Numbered from the stretch's first letter, positions 1 through 9,159 are shown. The stretch: 64,000 bases of DNA from Brevibacillus brevis (GCF_031583145.1 NZ_CP134050.1:2679501-2743500), one strand, 5' to 3'. Translations and numbers: made by a program. The notes: a model not told the origin generated them from the sequence alone.

Positions 1-45
1 GTGGAAAACGTCCGCCAATACCGTGCGTACACGGAGAAGTTTTAA
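1..45 (+). CDS. aroC: Chorismate synthase, C-terminal end only (partial)
   Basis: Only the last 14 codons and the TAA stop of a gene starting upstream of the window are present. The visible C-terminus ends in YRAYTEKF. The next genes are aroB and aroH, so this is the position of chorismate synthase (named aroF in Bacillus subtilis), which makes chorismate from EPSP. The stop overlaps the aroB start as TAATG, which suggests translational coupling. The identification rests on gene order more than on the few residues visible. Confidence 0.6.
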   Translation: MENVRQYRAYTEKF

Positions 46-1148
46 TGAGGCACGAAGAGAGATTGATTGTCGATTTGGGAGAGCGCTCATACCCGATCGT
101 GATCGGAGAGGGAGTCCTGCAAAAGACTGGGGCACTGCTTCTGGAAGCAGGCATTTCAACCTCGAGCAAGCTGTTGATTGTGACGGACGAGCACGTCGCG
201 GCTCACTATCTCGAACCGTTGCGGGACGTACTGGCGGAGGCGGGCTACCGCACTACCGCCAGCGTCATCGCGGCGGGAGAGCAATCGAAAAGCCTCGCGG
301 TCTACGACCGGATCATGACCGAGGCGATTGAGGCTGGGCTTGACCGCAAATCTGCAATCCTGGCTTTGGGAGGCGGCGTCGTCGGCGACTTGGCTGGCTT
401 TGTAGCTGCCACCTATATGCGCGGGATTCACTTTGTCCAGCTTCCAACCACCCTGCTTGCCCACGACAGCTCGGTCGGCGGAAAAGTAGCCATCAATCAC
501 CCGCTGGGCAAAAACCTGATCGGTGCGTTCCATCAACCGCGTGTAGTCATTTACGATACGTCTGCTTTGCGTACGCTCCCGAAGAGAGAAGTGGCGGCGG
601 GCTTTGCCGAAGTGGTCAAACACGGGTTGATTTCGGATTCTGCCTTCGTCGACTGGCTGGAGGAGCATGCCCAGAGCCTGTGGGAGCTGGATTCCGAATT
701 GCTCGCGCAGGCAATTTCCCGCGGTTGTGCCGTCAAGGCGGCAATCGTGTCGAACGACGAGACGGAGCAAGGCCAGAGAGCTTTGCTCAATTTGGGGCAT
801 ACGTTTGGGCACGCGTTTGAAGCATTAAGCGCCTATTCCGTGCTCAATCACGGAGAGGCGATTTCTATCGGCATGTGCCTGGCGGCGAAAGTAGCGGAAA
901 GGGTCGGGCTTGCGGACCAAGGGGTGTACGAGCGCACGCAGCGGCTCCTGAGCTTGTACCATCTGCCGACGGGATGGCCGGGCGATTTGACGCCCGAAGC
1001 CGTGCTGGACGCGATGAAACGGGACAAGAAGACGGTGGGCGGCAAGCTTGCTTTGGTATTGCCGCGGGCCATCGGTCACGTAGAAGTAGTAAAAGACATC
1101 GATGAAGCGATCATCTTGACAGTGATGAGAGAAGAAGTGGAGGCTTAG
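45..1148 (+). CDS. aroB: 3-dehydroquinate synthase
   Basis: Cytoplasmic NAD- and metal-dependent enzyme converting DAHP to 3-dehydroquinate, the second shikimate-pathway step. The 367-residue length is usual for AroB. The NAD-binding glycine stretch GGGVVGD lies at residues 109-115. The metal-ligand regions GFAEVVKHG (about 186-194) and GHTFGHAFE follow. The ATG shares a base with the upstream stop codon, and aroH begins three bases after this stop, so the aroC-aroB-aroH block is probably one transcript. No anomaly is visible. Confidence 0.97.
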   Translation: MRHEERLIVDLGERSYPIVIGEGVLQKTGALLLEAGISTSSKLLIVTDEHVAAHYLEPLRDVLAEAGYRTTASVIAAGEQSKSLAVYDRIMTEAIEAGLDRKSAILALGGGVVGDLAGFVAATYMRGIHFVQLPTTLLAHDSSVGGKVAINHPLGKNLIGAFHQPRVVIYDTSALRTLPKREVAAGFAEVVKHGLISDSAFVDWLEEHAQSLWELDSELLAQAISRGCAVKAAIVSNDETEQGQRALLNLGHTFGHAFEALSAYSVLNHGEAISIGMCLAAKVAERVGLADQGVYERTQRLLSLYHLPTGWPGDLTPEAVLDAMKRDKKTVGGKLALVLPRAIGHVEVVKDIDEAIILTVMREEVEA

Positions 1149-1151
1149 GCA

Positions 1152-1526
1152 ATGGGAGTGCGAGGAATCAGAGGAGCAATCACGGTAGAGGCGGACACGC
1201 GCGAGGAGATCGTCTCCTCGACGAAGCTGCTGCTTGAGGAAATGGTCACCCGCAATCAGGTGCAGCCGGAGGATATCGGCAGCGTGATCATTACGACGAC
1301 GGAAGATTTGAGTGCGACATTTCCTGCACAGGCAGCGCGCATGCTGGAAGGCGATGGGTGGCAGTACGTTCCCCTCATGTGCGCCCGCGAAATTCCGGTG
1401 CCGGGCGGATTGCCGCTGTGTGTGCGCGTGATGATGCACGTCAACACTGAAAAGACGGCGAAAGAGATCCAGCACGTGTTTTTGCGCGATGCAGTGAAGC
1501 TTCGTCCTGATTTGACAAATCGGTAG
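1152..1526 (+). CDS. aroH: Chorismate mutase, AroH type
   Basis: Monofunctional chorismate mutase rearranging chorismate to prephenate, the branch point toward phenylalanine and tyrosine. The 124-residue length and the start MGVRGIRGAITVEADT are typical of the small trimeric AroH class, not the all-helical AroQ class. It follows aroB by three bases and precedes the trp leader, as in the Bacillus supraoperon. Its last codons lie next to the trp promoter, so transcripts from the aro genes can read into the trp attenuator. Confidence 0.96.
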   Translation: MGVRGIRGAITVEADTREEIVSSTKLLLEEMVTRNQVQPEDIGSVIITTTEDLSATFPAQAARMLEGDGWQYVPLMCAREIPVPGGLPLCVRVMMHVNTEKTAKEIQHVFLRDAVKLRPDLTNR

Positions 1527-1555
1527 TTGACTTTCTGGGCGCTCTCTTTTACGAT
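1527..1555 (+). promoter_or_regulatory. Sigma-A promoter of the trp operon
   Basis: TTGACT at 1527-1532 and TACGAT at 1550-1555 are separated by 17 bases. Initiation is predicted near 1561-1563, exactly where a 5' stem-loop begins. The promoter overlaps the end of a GGCGCTCTC/GAGAGCGCC inverted repeat (1538-1573) that could also weaken read-through from aroH. Confidence 0.75.
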
Positions 1556-1560
1556 AAGTG

Positions 1561-1579
1561 AAACGAGAGCGCCTCGTTT
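1561..1579 (+). promoter_or_regulatory. 5' stem-loop of the trp leader RNA
   Basis: AAACGAG (1561-1567) pairs perfectly with CTCGTTT (1573-1579) around a five-base loop, right at the predicted transcript 5' end. The B. subtilis trp leader carries an equivalent 5' stem-loop that assists TRAP binding. Equivalence here is inferred from position. Confidence 0.55.
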
Positions 1580-1607
1580 TCCGGTTTTTATGAGAATTGC
1601 CGGCTGA

Positions 1608-1659
1608 GAGCAGAGCAAGTAGAGCAGAGTTGAGATGAGTTAGGTTGAGGAGAGAAGAG
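1608..1659 (+). promoter_or_regulatory. TRAP-binding site (eleven GAG/UAG/AAG triplets)
   Basis: Triplets start at 1608, 1613, 1617 (AAG), 1622, 1627, 1632, 1637, 1641 (TAG), 1647, 1652 and 1657, mostly spaced by two or three bases and otherwise GAG. The tryptophan-activated TRAP ring wraps RNA with eleven such repeats. The last triplet is also part of the antiterminator, so binding would favour termination. Confidence 0.75.
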
Positions 1660-1711
1660 CAGGCTGGGATATTTGTTGTACGCCCAAACCAGTGCTCGCA
1701 CTGGTTTTTTT
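1657..1711 (+). terminator. trp attenuator: antiterminator and overlapping intrinsic terminator
   Basis: Terminator: AAACCAGTG (1686-1694) pairs with CACTGGTTT (1699-1707), followed by a T run. Antiterminator: GAGCA (1657-1661) pairs with TGCTC (1693-1697) and CTGG (1664-1667) pairs with CCAG (1689-1692), with GG bulged. The two are mutually exclusive, and the antiterminator uses the eleventh TRAP triplet. Confidence 0.75.
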
Positions 1712-1967
1712 ATTTCGTCGATATGTGGTTGACGGGTAAGAAGCTTCGCCTGCGATAAAGGCTAGGCATTACAAGTTTATCCATGAAAAACGATGCATTG
1801 TTTTTCATTAAACTTGAGTGGTGGACGTATAAAGCTGGCTCCCGGGAACGGGCAGCGTAGGCCGTCCTCCGCAATTGCATATTTTCTCCCCCTACCTCTC
1901 GCTCTAGAAAGCGGGCAGAGAAAAGGCATAGACCTTTTCCTGGACCCGAAAAAGGAGATGAGAGTCC
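1712..1967 (+). promoter_or_regulatory. Extended trp leader downstream of the attenuator
   Basis: About 255 bases without a convincing gene. It holds a strong hairpin at 1772-1816: CAAGTTTA with TAAACTTG and ATGAAAAAC with GTTTTTCAT, with a TCC bulge. Near trpE, CCTTTT (1933-1938) can pair either with AAAAGG upstream (1921-1926) or with AAAAGG at 1950-1955, which overlaps the trpE ribosome binding site. This is a possible translational switch; function is inferred. Confidence 0.45.
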
Positions 1968-3482
1968 ATGTATTTCCCCTCCCTGGCCGAGGTTCAATCC
2001 CTTTCGGCAGACTATTCCTTTATTCCCGTTAGCATGACCTTGTTGGCCGATCAAGAAACACCGATCCGTCTGTATCAGAAGATTCGCACAAGCGACTCGT
2101 TTCTGCTGGAGAGTGTAGAAGGCGGGGCGAGATGGGCGCGATTTTCGTTCATCGGCATGAACCCCTTTCAGATCGTGGAAGCCAAAGGCGAGGAAATCAC
2201 TGTCAGCCGCCGAGGCAGCGAGCGCACCATCCATCAGGGCAATCCGGTGCACTTCCTGCGTGAGGAAATGGACCGTTACAAAAGCCCGAAGCTGCCTGGA
2301 TTTCCCCGATTGAGCGGAGGCGCAGTAGGTTTCTTCGGCTACAATACGCTCCGCTACTTTGAAAATTTGCCGGCACATCGGCATGAGGCACTGCGCGTTC
2401 CCGACATGCGCTTCTTGTTCGTGGACGAGATGATCGCGTTTGACCATCTGAAGCAGGTAATTCAGCTGATCGTCAATTTGCACGTCGAAAATGGCGATAC
2501 TCCAGATGACATTGCCCGAAAATACGAACAAGTCTGTGATCGGCTTGAGCGTCTTGCCGCCAACGTGTCTGCTCCCGCGGAAACGGAGCAGCGCATCCAG
2601 GTAGCCGCTCAAAAACCGGCGCCACTTTCGGTCCAGGCCAACATGAGGCGGGAGCAGTACGAGCGAATCGTGGAACAGGCAAAAGCGTACATCGCGGCAG
2701 GAGATATTTTTCAAGTGGTGCTGTCCCAGCGTTTTTCTGTAAAGACAGACGTCGATCCGTTTGCCGTGTACCGTTTGCTTCGTACGCTCAACCCGTCGCC
2801 TTATATGTTCTACCTCGAATACGAGGGGGAGACCGTCGTGGGCACATCGCCGGAGCTCCTGGTTCGTGTAGAGGACGAGAAGGTGGAGATGCGCCCGATC
2901 GCAGGAACGCGCAAGCGGGGGGCGACTCCAGAGGAAGACGAACAGCTCGCGGCGGATCTTTTGGCCGACAGCAAAGAGCGCGCCGAGCACTACATGCTGC
3001 TCGACCTCGGACGCAATGACGTCGGGAAAGTCTCCGCATACGGAAGCGTGAAGGTGGAAGAAGCGCTGGTCATCGAGAATTACTCCCATGTCATGCACAT
3101 GGTCTCTCACGTCACTGGCAAGCTTCGCGAAGGACTTCACCCGTTCGATGCGCTGCTCTCGGCCTTCCCCGCCGGGACAGTCTCCGGCTCGCCCAAATTG
3201 CGGGCCATGGAAATCATCGCCGAGCTGGAGCCCGATGCCCGGCATTTGTACGCCGGAGCGATCGGATACATTTCCTTCGACGGCTCCCTGGATAGCTGCA
3301 TCACCATTCGGACGCTGTTCTTCCAGGATGGCATTGCTCACGTGCAGGCCGGAGCGGGCATCGTGGCGGATTCCGTACCGGCGAGCGAGTACCAGGAGAC
3401 AGTCAACAAGGCAGCCGCCATGATTTCCGCTCTGGAAAAAGCCGAGCAGTTATTCGCGCGCAAGGAGGAGATGACATGCTGA
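1968..3482 (+). CDS. trpE: Anthranilate synthase component I
   Basis: Large subunit of anthranilate synthase, converting chorismate plus ammonia or glutamine-derived ammonia to anthranilate. The 504 residues carry the tryptophan feedback motif LLES at 46-49 with Ser60 exactly as in LLES-X10-S, and the C-terminal chorismate-binding domain (GTVSGSPKLRAME and AGAGIVADSVP regions). The glutaminase trpG is not in this operon; in Bacillus it lies in the folate operon. A ribosome binding site AAAAAGGAG ends about ten bases before the ATG and can be sequestered in leader RNA. The stop overlaps trpD by seven bases. Confidence 0.97.
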   Translation: MYFPSLAEVQSLSADYSFIPVSMTLLADQETPIRLYQKIRTSDSFLLESVEGGARWARFSFIGMNPFQIVEAKGEEITVSRRGSERTIHQGNPVHFLREEMDRYKSPKLPGFPRLSGGAVGFFGYNTLRYFENLPAHRHEALRVPDMRFLFVDEMIAFDHLKQVIQLIVNLHVENGDTPDDIARKYEQVCDRLERLAANVSAPAETEQRIQVAAQKPAPLSVQANMRREQYERIVEQAKAYIAAGDIFQVVLSQRFSVKTDVDPFAVYRLLRTLNPSPYMFYLEYEGETVVGTSPELLVRVEDEKVEMRPIAGTRKRGATPEEDEQLAADLLADSKERAEHYMLLDLGRNDVGKVSAYGSVKVEEALVIENYSHVMHMVSHVTGKLREGLHPFDALLSAFPAGTVSGSPKLRAMEIIAELEPDARHLYAGAIGYISFDGSLDSCITIRTLFFQDGIAHVQAGAGIVADSVPASEYQETVNKAAAMISALEKAEQLFARKEEMTC

Positions 3483-4501
3483 CCCAGGCACTCGAACACA
3501 TTTTGCAGGGCAAGCATCTGGATACAGCCGTCGCGGAAGAGGCGATGGGCGAAATCATGGACGGAAAAGCCACGCCGGCGCAGATCGGTGCTTTTCTCGC
3601 CAGCCTTCGATTGAAGGGGGAACAAGCAGAAGAGATCATCGGCTTCGCCCGTGCGATGAGAGCGCGTGCGACGAGGTTTCCTATCGATATTCCTGGTTTG
3701 GTCGATACGTGCGGTACGGGAGGGGACGGTGCCCATACGTTTAACATTTCGACGGCAAGTGCGTTTGTGGCGGCGAGCGATGGTGTACGGATCGCCAAAC
3801 ATGGCAACCGGGCCGTATCGAGCAAGAGCGGGAGCGCCGATGTGCTCGAGGCGCTCGGAGTTCCTGTCGACTTGTCGCCGAAGGATGCAGCCGATTGCTT
3901 GCGCGTCACCAATCTGTGCTTCCTGTTCGCTCCACTTTACCATCAGGCGATGAAGCATGCGGCAGGACCGCGCAAGGAGCTGGCCGTACGCACCGTTTTC
4001 AACCTCCTCGGACCGATGACCAATCCCGCAGGGGCCAGCCACCAGCTGATGGGCGTGTATGACCGCAAGCTGCTCGAGACGGTCGCGTCTGTGCTGGGCC
4101 AGCTCGATGTCAGGCGGGCGCTGGTCGTGGCGGGCGAGGATGGGCTCGATGAACTGACGGTGACGGGTGCCAGCCACATCGCAGAACTGCGGGATGGCGA
4201 GATTCGGACATATGAGATCACACCGGAGCAATTTGGGCTGCGCAGGCATGAAAAGGAGGCCCTGAGAGGAGGAGACGCTGCGGAGAATGCGGCGATCATC
4301 CACGAGGTGTTCTCCGGCAAGCGTGGAGCGGCCCGCGACATCGTCCTGCTGAACGCCGGGGCGATTCTGTATCTGGCAGATCGCACCAGCTCGATCGAAG
4401 CGGGCGTGATCCGGGCGGCAGAGCTGATCGACGACGGACTCGTGATGAGAAAGCTGGAGCACATCAGGCAAATCGCAGGGGGAATGATTCATGCTTCGTA
4501 A
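3476..4501 (+). CDS. trpD: Anthranilate phosphoribosyltransferase
   Basis: Transfers phosphoribose from PRPP to anthranilate, the second tryptophan step. The 341 residues contain the family's PRPP-binding motif GTGGD at 80-84 and the KHGNRAVSSKSGSAD segment. The ATG is preceded by AAGGAGG within the end of trpE, and the reading frames overlap at both ends (seven bases with trpE, eleven with trpC), which indicates coupled translation. No unusual features. Confidence 0.97.
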   Translation: MLTQALEHILQGKHLDTAVAEEAMGEIMDGKATPAQIGAFLASLRLKGEQAEEIIGFARAMRARATRFPIDIPGLVDTCGTGGDGAHTFNISTASAFVAASDGVRIAKHGNRAVSSKSGSADVLEALGVPVDLSPKDAADCLRVTNLCFLFAPLYHQAMKHAAGPRKELAVRTVFNLLGPMTNPAGASHQLMGVYDRKLLETVASVLGQLDVRRALVVAGEDGLDELTVTGASHIAELRDGEIRTYEITPEQFGLRRHEKEALRGGDAAENAAIIHEVFSGKRGAARDIVLLNAGAILYLADRTSSIEAGVIRAAELIDDGLVMRKLEHIRQIAGGMIHAS

Positions 4502-5300
4502 AATCGTAGAGAAAAAACGGGAGGAAGTAGGCCGCCTCCACCAGGAACACTCTCTGGCATCGCTGCTGGCGGACGCAAAAGCAATGGAGCGTCCGCGCGG
4601 CTTCCGGCAGGCCCTGGAAGAAAGCGCGAGGCCGGTCAGTGTCATAGCCGAGGTGAAAAAAGCGTCGCCTTCCAAGGGGCTGATTCGCGCGGATTTCGAT
4701 CCGGTCGCGATCGCCAGAGCCTATGAGGCTGCTCAGGCAGAATGTATGTCCGTGCTAACGGATGAGTCCTTTTTCCAAGGCAGCTTGTCGTATCTTCGCC
4801 AGATTCGCGAGGTAGTCGATCGGCCTTTGCTTAGAAAGGACTTTCTCATCGATGAATGGCAAGTAATCGAAGCGCGTGCGGCAGGCGCTGATGCGATCCT
4901 GCTCATCGCGGCGATCCTCGACGGAGAAGAACTGCGCCACCTGTCCCAGACGGCTGCGGAGCTGGGGATGGACGTGCTGCTGGAAGTGCACGACCGCAAA
5001 GAATGCGACGTGGTGTTTCGATATACAGAGCCGAAGCTGCTCGGGATCAACAATCGCAATCTTCATACCTTCCAAACCGATCTGGCGGTTACGCATGGCA
5101 TCATCGCGGATCTGCCCCGCTCTATCACTGTCGTAAGCGAGAGCGGAATATCCCGGCCGGTCGACATTGAACAGGTGAGAGAGGCCGGTGCGCGAGCCGT
5201 GCTGGTAGGCGAGCACTTTATGCGCCAGACGGACGTTGCTCAGGCCGTCCTTTCGCTGGTAGGGGCAGCCTCGACAGCCAAACCGGGGGTGATCTTGTGA
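4491..5300 (+). CDS. trpC: Indole-3-glycerol phosphate synthase
   Basis: Closes the indole ring from CdRP with loss of water and carbon dioxide. The 269-residue TIM-barrel protein carries the catalytic EVKKASPSKG motif at 54-63 and the later VSESGI phosphate-binding strand. It is a separate protein and not fused to TrpF, as in Bacillus. It overlaps trpD by eleven bases and its TGA overlaps the GTG of trpF. Confidence 0.97.
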   Translation: MLRKIVEKKREEVGRLHQEHSLASLLADAKAMERPRGFRQALEESARPVSVIAEVKKASPSKGLIRADFDPVAIARAYEAAQAECMSVLTDESFFQGSLSYLRQIREVVDRPLLRKDFLIDEWQVIEARAAGADAILLIAAILDGEELRHLSQTAAELGMDVLLEVHDRKECDVVFRYTEPKLLGINNRNLHTFQTDLAVTHGIIADLPRSITVVSESGISRPVDIEQVREAGARAVLVGEHFMRQTDVAQAVLSLVGAASTAKPGVIL

Positions 5301-5965
5301 CTCGGATCAAAATCTGCGGCATCAAACAGGCGGATACTTTGGAGCTTCTTCGCGACCTTGGCGTCGATTACGTCGGTTTCGTTTTTGCCCCGAGCAAGCG
5401 ACAGGTGGATGCAGCTTCAGCCACGGCACTGCTCGCGTCCGTAACGGGCCATCCTCCTGCCGTAGGCGTTTTCGTCAACCCGACGATGGAAGAATTGGCT
5501 GACGTGGTGGCTCAGGTTCCGCTCGCCGTCATCCAGCTGCACGGACAGGAGTCTCCTGCGTTTTGTCAGGAGGCACGCGATCGGTTTGGCCTGCAGGTGT
5601 GGAAAGCGCTGGCCGTCGGCGGAGAAGAGGACGCGACACGTGAAATCGGGCGATATACCGACGCAGTCGATGCGTTTTTGTTTGACACGTACGATCCGAG
5701 TCAGGCGGGCGGTACCGGCAAGCGCTTTTCCTGGGATCATATTCCTCGACTGCAGGAGAAGTGCGGGGAAAAATCGTGCATCATCGCGGGCGGAATCAAC
5801 CCGGAGAACGTGGCAGAGCTGGTCGGCCGGTACAAGGCGGAGATGATCGACGTCTCCAGCGGAGTAGAGACGGACGGAGTAAAAGACGGCGAAAAAATCA
5901 AAACGTTGGTGGAGAGGGTGAAGGCGCATGAAGGAAGCAGTGGCAGCTACGCGAGTCGTGCCTGA
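5297..5965 (+). CDS. trpF: Phosphoribosylanthranilate isomerase
   Basis: Amadori isomerase converting PRA to CdRP, acting before TrpC. The 222 residues begin with the characteristic IKICGI motif (catalytic Cys7) and include [20 protein letters not shown] near the second catalytic region. It starts with GTG inside the trpC stop (GTGA). Its 3' end runs 38 bases into trpB, so the last dozen residues are encoded by the same DNA as the TrpB N-terminus. Confidence 0.95.
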   Translation: MTRIKICGIKQADTLELLRDLGVDYVGFVFAPSKRQVDAASATALLASVTGHPPAVGVFVNPTMEELADVVAQVPLAVIQLHGQESPAFCQEARDRFGLQVWKALAVGGEEDATREIGRYTDAVDAFLFDTYDPSQAGGTGKRFSWDHIPRLQEKCGEKSCIIAGGINPENVAELVGRYKAEMIDVSSGVETDGVKDGEKIKTLVERVKAHEGSSGSYASRA

Positions 5966-7157
5966 CAAAAACGGGCGCTTCGGAGCGTTTGGAGGAAAGT
6001 TTGTACCGGAGACGTTGATGAATGCGCTGACCGAGTTGGAAGCGGCGTTCGCCGAAGCGATGCAGGATCCGGCTTTTCGCGAGGAATTGAACGGATTGCT
6101 CCGCGAGTACGCAGGGCGTCCTACTCCGCTTACCTACGCGGAGCGGCTGACGGAAGAGCTCGGAGGGGCCCGCATTTATCTCAAGCGGGAAGATCTGAAC
6201 CATACCGGTGCCCACAAGCTGAACAATGCCTTGGGGCAAGGGCTATTGGCAAAGCGCATGGGGAAAAAGTCGATCATCGCCGAAACGGGAGCGGGCCAGC
6301 ACGGCGTAGCTAGCGCGACGGTCGCGGCGAAGCTGGGGCTTTCCTGCAAAGTGTTCATGGGCGAGGAAGACATCCGCAGGCAGTCGCTGAACGTATTTCG
6401 CATGAACCTGCTGGGCGCCGAAGTGGTTCCGGCCGTATCCGGCTCGCGCACGCTGAAGGACGCGACAAATGAAGCGATCCGCTATTGGGTCTCCAACGTG
6501 GAGGAGACGTTTTACGTGATCGGCTCGGTTGTGGGCCCGCACCCTTATCCATACATCGTGCGGGAGTTCCAGAAGATCATCGGTGAAGAGACGCGCGCGC
6601 AAATTTTGCAAATGCTGGGCAAGCTGCCGGACGAGATCATCGCCTGCGTCGGCGGGGGAAGCAATGCGATCGGGATGTTCTACCCGTTTATCTCGGACGG
6701 ACAAGTCGCGCTGCGCGGTGTGGAAGCGGCCGGTCGAGGTGTGGATACTGACAAGCATGCGGCTACCCTCAGCCTCGGACGTCCGGGTGTGATCCACGGT
6801 TCTCTGACCTATTTGCTGCAGGATGAGCACGGGCAAGTGCAGGAGGCGCACTCCATTTCAGCGGGACTGGATTATCCCGGCGTCGGGCCGGAGCACGCCT
6901 ACCTCAAGGATTCCGGCAGGGTGACCTACACCTCCGTTACGGACGAGGAAGCGCTGGCGGCTGTTCAGATGCTTTGCAGAACGGAAGGGATCATCCCGGC
7001 GCTCGAGAGCGCGCATGCGATCGCCGAAGCCATGAAACGCGCCCCGCAGATGTCGAAAGACGAGATTCTCGTCATTTGTCTGTCGGGCCGCGGGGACAAA
7101 GACGTGCTGACGATCCAGGATGCACTGGGAAGCAAAGAGGAGGGGAAACAGCAATGA
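5928..7157 (+). CDS. trpB: Tryptophan synthase beta chain
   Basis: PLP enzyme joining indole and serine to form tryptophan. The pyridoxal lysine is Lys97 in [17 protein letters not shown], and the glycine-rich phosphate loop CVGGGSNA is present. The 409-residue length is slightly above B. subtilis TrpB because of a short N-terminal extension before [16 protein letters not shown]. The ATG at 5928 follows GGAGAGGGTG, so this start is preferred although it overlaps trpF by 38 bases. The TGA overlaps the trpA ATG. Confidence 0.97.
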   Translation: MKEAVAATRVVPDKNGRFGAFGGKFVPETLMNALTELEAAFAEAMQDPAFREELNGLLREYAGRPTPLTYAERLTEELGGARIYLKREDLNHTGAHKLNNALGQGLLAKRMGKKSIIAETGAGQHGVASATVAAKLGLSCKVFMGEEDIRRQSLNVFRMNLLGAEVVPAVSGSRTLKDATNEAIRYWVSNVEETFYVIGSVVGPHPYPYIVREFQKIIGEETRAQILQMLGKLPDEIIACVGGGSNAIGMFYPFISDGQVALRGVEAAGRGVDTDKHAATLSLGRPGVIHGSLTYLLQDEHGQVQEAHSISAGLDYPGVGPEHAYLKDSGRVTYTSVTDEEALAAVQMLCRTEGIIPALESAHAIAEAMKRAPQMSKDEILVICLSGRGDKDVLTIQDALGSKEEGKQQ

Positions 7158-7972
7158 CGACAGCCGTGAATCGCATCGATAAATTGTTTGCGGATCGCAG
7201 CCGCAAACGCTTTATCCCGTATATTACCGTGGGAGATCCGACGTTGGAGGCGACCTATCAGCTCGCGCATGCATTGGTGGAAGCGGGAGCAGACCTGCTC
7301 GAGCTCGGGATTCCATATTCCGATCCGCTGGCGGACGGCCCGACGATCCAGCGGGCGTCGCAGCGAGCGCTGGAAAACGGCGTGTCGATCGGTGACGCTC
7401 TCCAGCTCGTAGCAAGATTGCGAAAATCCGGGATGGAAGCAGCGCTCGTCTTGTTTACCTACATCAATCCGGTTATGCAGTACGGGATTGACCGGTTCTT
7501 CTCCGATCTCGCCAAGTACGGTGCCGACGGAGTCGTCATTCCGGATTTGCCCGTCGAGGAAAACGGCCTGGCGGTGGAAGCGGCCAGGAAGTACGGACTC
7601 CACGTCATTTCCTTGGTGGCGCCGACCTCGGAATCGCGGATCAAGTCGATCGGGGAACAGGCAAGCGGATTCCTCTACTGCGTATCATCCCTGGGGGTTA
7701 CGGGCGCCCGCGAGAGCTTGCGCGATGATCTGTCCGAGTTTTTGGAAAGAGTAAAGGCAAGCACGGCTGTCCCAACCGCTGTCGGCTTTGGGATTTCCAC
7801 GCCGCAGCAGGTAAAGGCTGTCGCGCCCCATACGGACGGAGTAATCGTCGGCAGCGCGATCGTCCGAGAAATTGAGAAACATGCAGAGCAATTGAAAGAT
7901 CCCGTGCAGTCCCCAGAGGCTGTCGAAAAAATAAAAACGTTTGTACATCAGCTGGCGAGTGCGCTACAATAA
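7154..7972 (+). CDS. trpA: Tryptophan synthase alpha chain
   Basis: Cleaves indole-3-glycerol phosphate and channels indole to TrpB. The 272 residues carry the two catalytic acids in the expected places: Glu50 in [16 protein letters not shown] and Asp61. I chose the ATG in the ATGA overlap with trpB over an upstream in-frame start because the family begins about ten residues before [11 protein letters not shown]. About thirty bases separate it from hisC. Confidence 0.96.
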   Translation: MTTAVNRIDKLFADRSRKRFIPYITVGDPTLEATYQLAHALVEAGADLLELGIPYSDPLADGPTIQRASQRALENGVSIGDALQLVARLRKSGMEAALVLFTYINPVMQYGIDRFFSDLAKYGADGVVIPDLPVEENGLAVEAARKYGLHVISLVAPTSESRIKSIGEQASGFLYCVSSLGVTGARESLRDDLSEFLERVKASTAVPTAVGFGISTPQQVKAVAPHTDGVIVGSAIVREIEKHAEQLKDPVQSPEAVEKIKTFVHQLASALQ

Positions 7973-8001
7973 TGGGAAAAACGTGACTGGAGTGAACGTG
8001 G

Positions 8002-9090
8002 ATGCAACCGAAGCAACGCATACTCAATGCCCCGGTGTATCAGCCGGGGAAGCCCATTGATGACGTCAAAAGGGAATACGGTTTGACGGAAGTGATCAAG
8101 CTGGCGTCCAACGAAAATCCGTATGGCTCATCGCCGAAGGCAAAAGAAGCCATTGCCGCCCAATTGGACAATCTGTCTCTTTATCCGGACGGCGCGAGCC
8201 TGAGCCTGCGCTGGGATTTGGCCGAGTTTCTCGGGGTGAAACCAGGTCAGCTGATCTTCGGCAACGGTTCGGACGAGAACCTGCTGATGATCTCCCGCGC
8301 TTACCTCAGCGAGGGCACCAATACGGTCATGGCGAAGCCTACATTCTCCCAGTACCGTTCCAATGCGATTATCGAAGGGGCGGAGCTGATCGAGGTTCCG
8401 CTGAAGGAAGGCGTCCACGACCTGGAAGCGATGGCTGCTGCGATCAACGAGCAGACGCGTGTAGTCTGGGTGTGCAACCCGAACAACCCTTCCGGCACGA
8501 TCGTGACCAAAACAGAGCTTGAGGCTTTCCTCAAACAAGTGCCGAAAAACGTTCTCGTCGTGCTGGACGAAGCGTATTACGAATACGTCGTAGATCCGGA
8601 ATACCCGCAAACCGTACCGATGCTGGCTGATTATCCAAACCTGATCATCCTGCGGACGTTCTCCAAAATTTACGGGCTGGCTACGCTGCGCGTAGGGTAC
8701 GGCATCGCGTCCGAAGAGATCGTTTCCCAGCTCGAGCATGTACGCGAGCCGTTCAATACGGGAACGCTGGGTCAAGTGGCCGCGAGAGCAGCCCTGCACG
8801 ATCAGGATTTCGTGAAAACCTGCCGCGAACGCAATCGCGAAGGCATGAAACAATTCACTGACGCTTTTGAAGCATGGGGCCTGGAGTATTATCCATCGCA
8901 GACCAACTTCATCCTGGTGAATCTGAATCGGGATTCCGACGAAGTATTCAAGAAGCTCCTCAGTCAGGGAATCATCATCCGCTCCGGCAATGCGCTCGGC
9001 CATCCGGGCTGGCAGCGCATCACGATTGGGACTCCGGAGCAAAATGAAAAGCTCCTTGCTGCCCTGAAAGATATCGTCACAGGTGCATGA
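8002..9090 (+). CDS. hisC: Histidinol-phosphate / aromatic aminotransferase
   Basis: PLP aminotransferase of the HisC group. In B. subtilis the enzyme encoded here serves both histidine and tyrosine/phenylalanine synthesis. The pyridoxal lysine is Lys222 in RTFSKIYGLATLRVGYG, and the conserved NPNNPSG lies at 159-165. The 362-residue length is normal. Its place between trpA and tyrA fits the supraoperon and the dual role. A hairpin with a short T run follows the stop and may reduce transcription into tyrA. Confidence 0.95.
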   Translation: MQPKQRILNAPVYQPGKPIDDVKREYGLTEVIKLASNENPYGSSPKAKEAIAAQLDNLSLYPDGASLSLRWDLAEFLGVKPGQLIFGNGSDENLLMISRAYLSEGTNTVMAKPTFSQYRSNAIIEGAELIEVPLKEGVHDLEAMAAAINEQTRVVWVCNPNNPSGTIVTKTELEAFLKQVPKNVLVVLDEAYYEYVVDPEYPQTVPMLADYPNLIILRTFSKIYGLATLRVGYGIASEEIVSQLEHVREPFNTGTLGQVAARAALHDQDFVKTCRERNREGMKQFTDAFEAWGLEYYPSQTNFILVNLNRDSDEVFKKLLSQGIIIRSGNALGHPGWQRITIGTPEQNEKLLAALKDIVTGA

Positions 9091-9097
9091 ATAAAAG

Positions 9098-9125
9098 GAT
9101 GCCGGGGGGACTCCCGGCATCTTTG
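9098..9125 (+). terminator. Hairpin after hisC (weak intrinsic terminator)
   Basis: GATGCCGGG (9098-9106) pairs with CCCGGCATC (9113-9121), followed only by TTTGT. It may be a partial terminator, letting tyrA and aroA be expressed at a lower level. Confidence 0.55.
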
Positions 9126-9159
9126 TCTACACGCGCAAAGGAAGGATCGAAACATTGAA

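Noticed and set aside
1527-1967. A tryptophan T-box in the trp leader
   Set aside because: No AGGGTGGNACCGCG-type T-box sequence is present, whereas the TRAP triplets and antiterminator are.
1710-3341. A 543-codon open frame on the minus strand opposite trpE
   Set aside because: It has no ribosome binding site, runs across the trp leader and an intact trpE, and reads as arginine- and histidine-rich shadow sequence.
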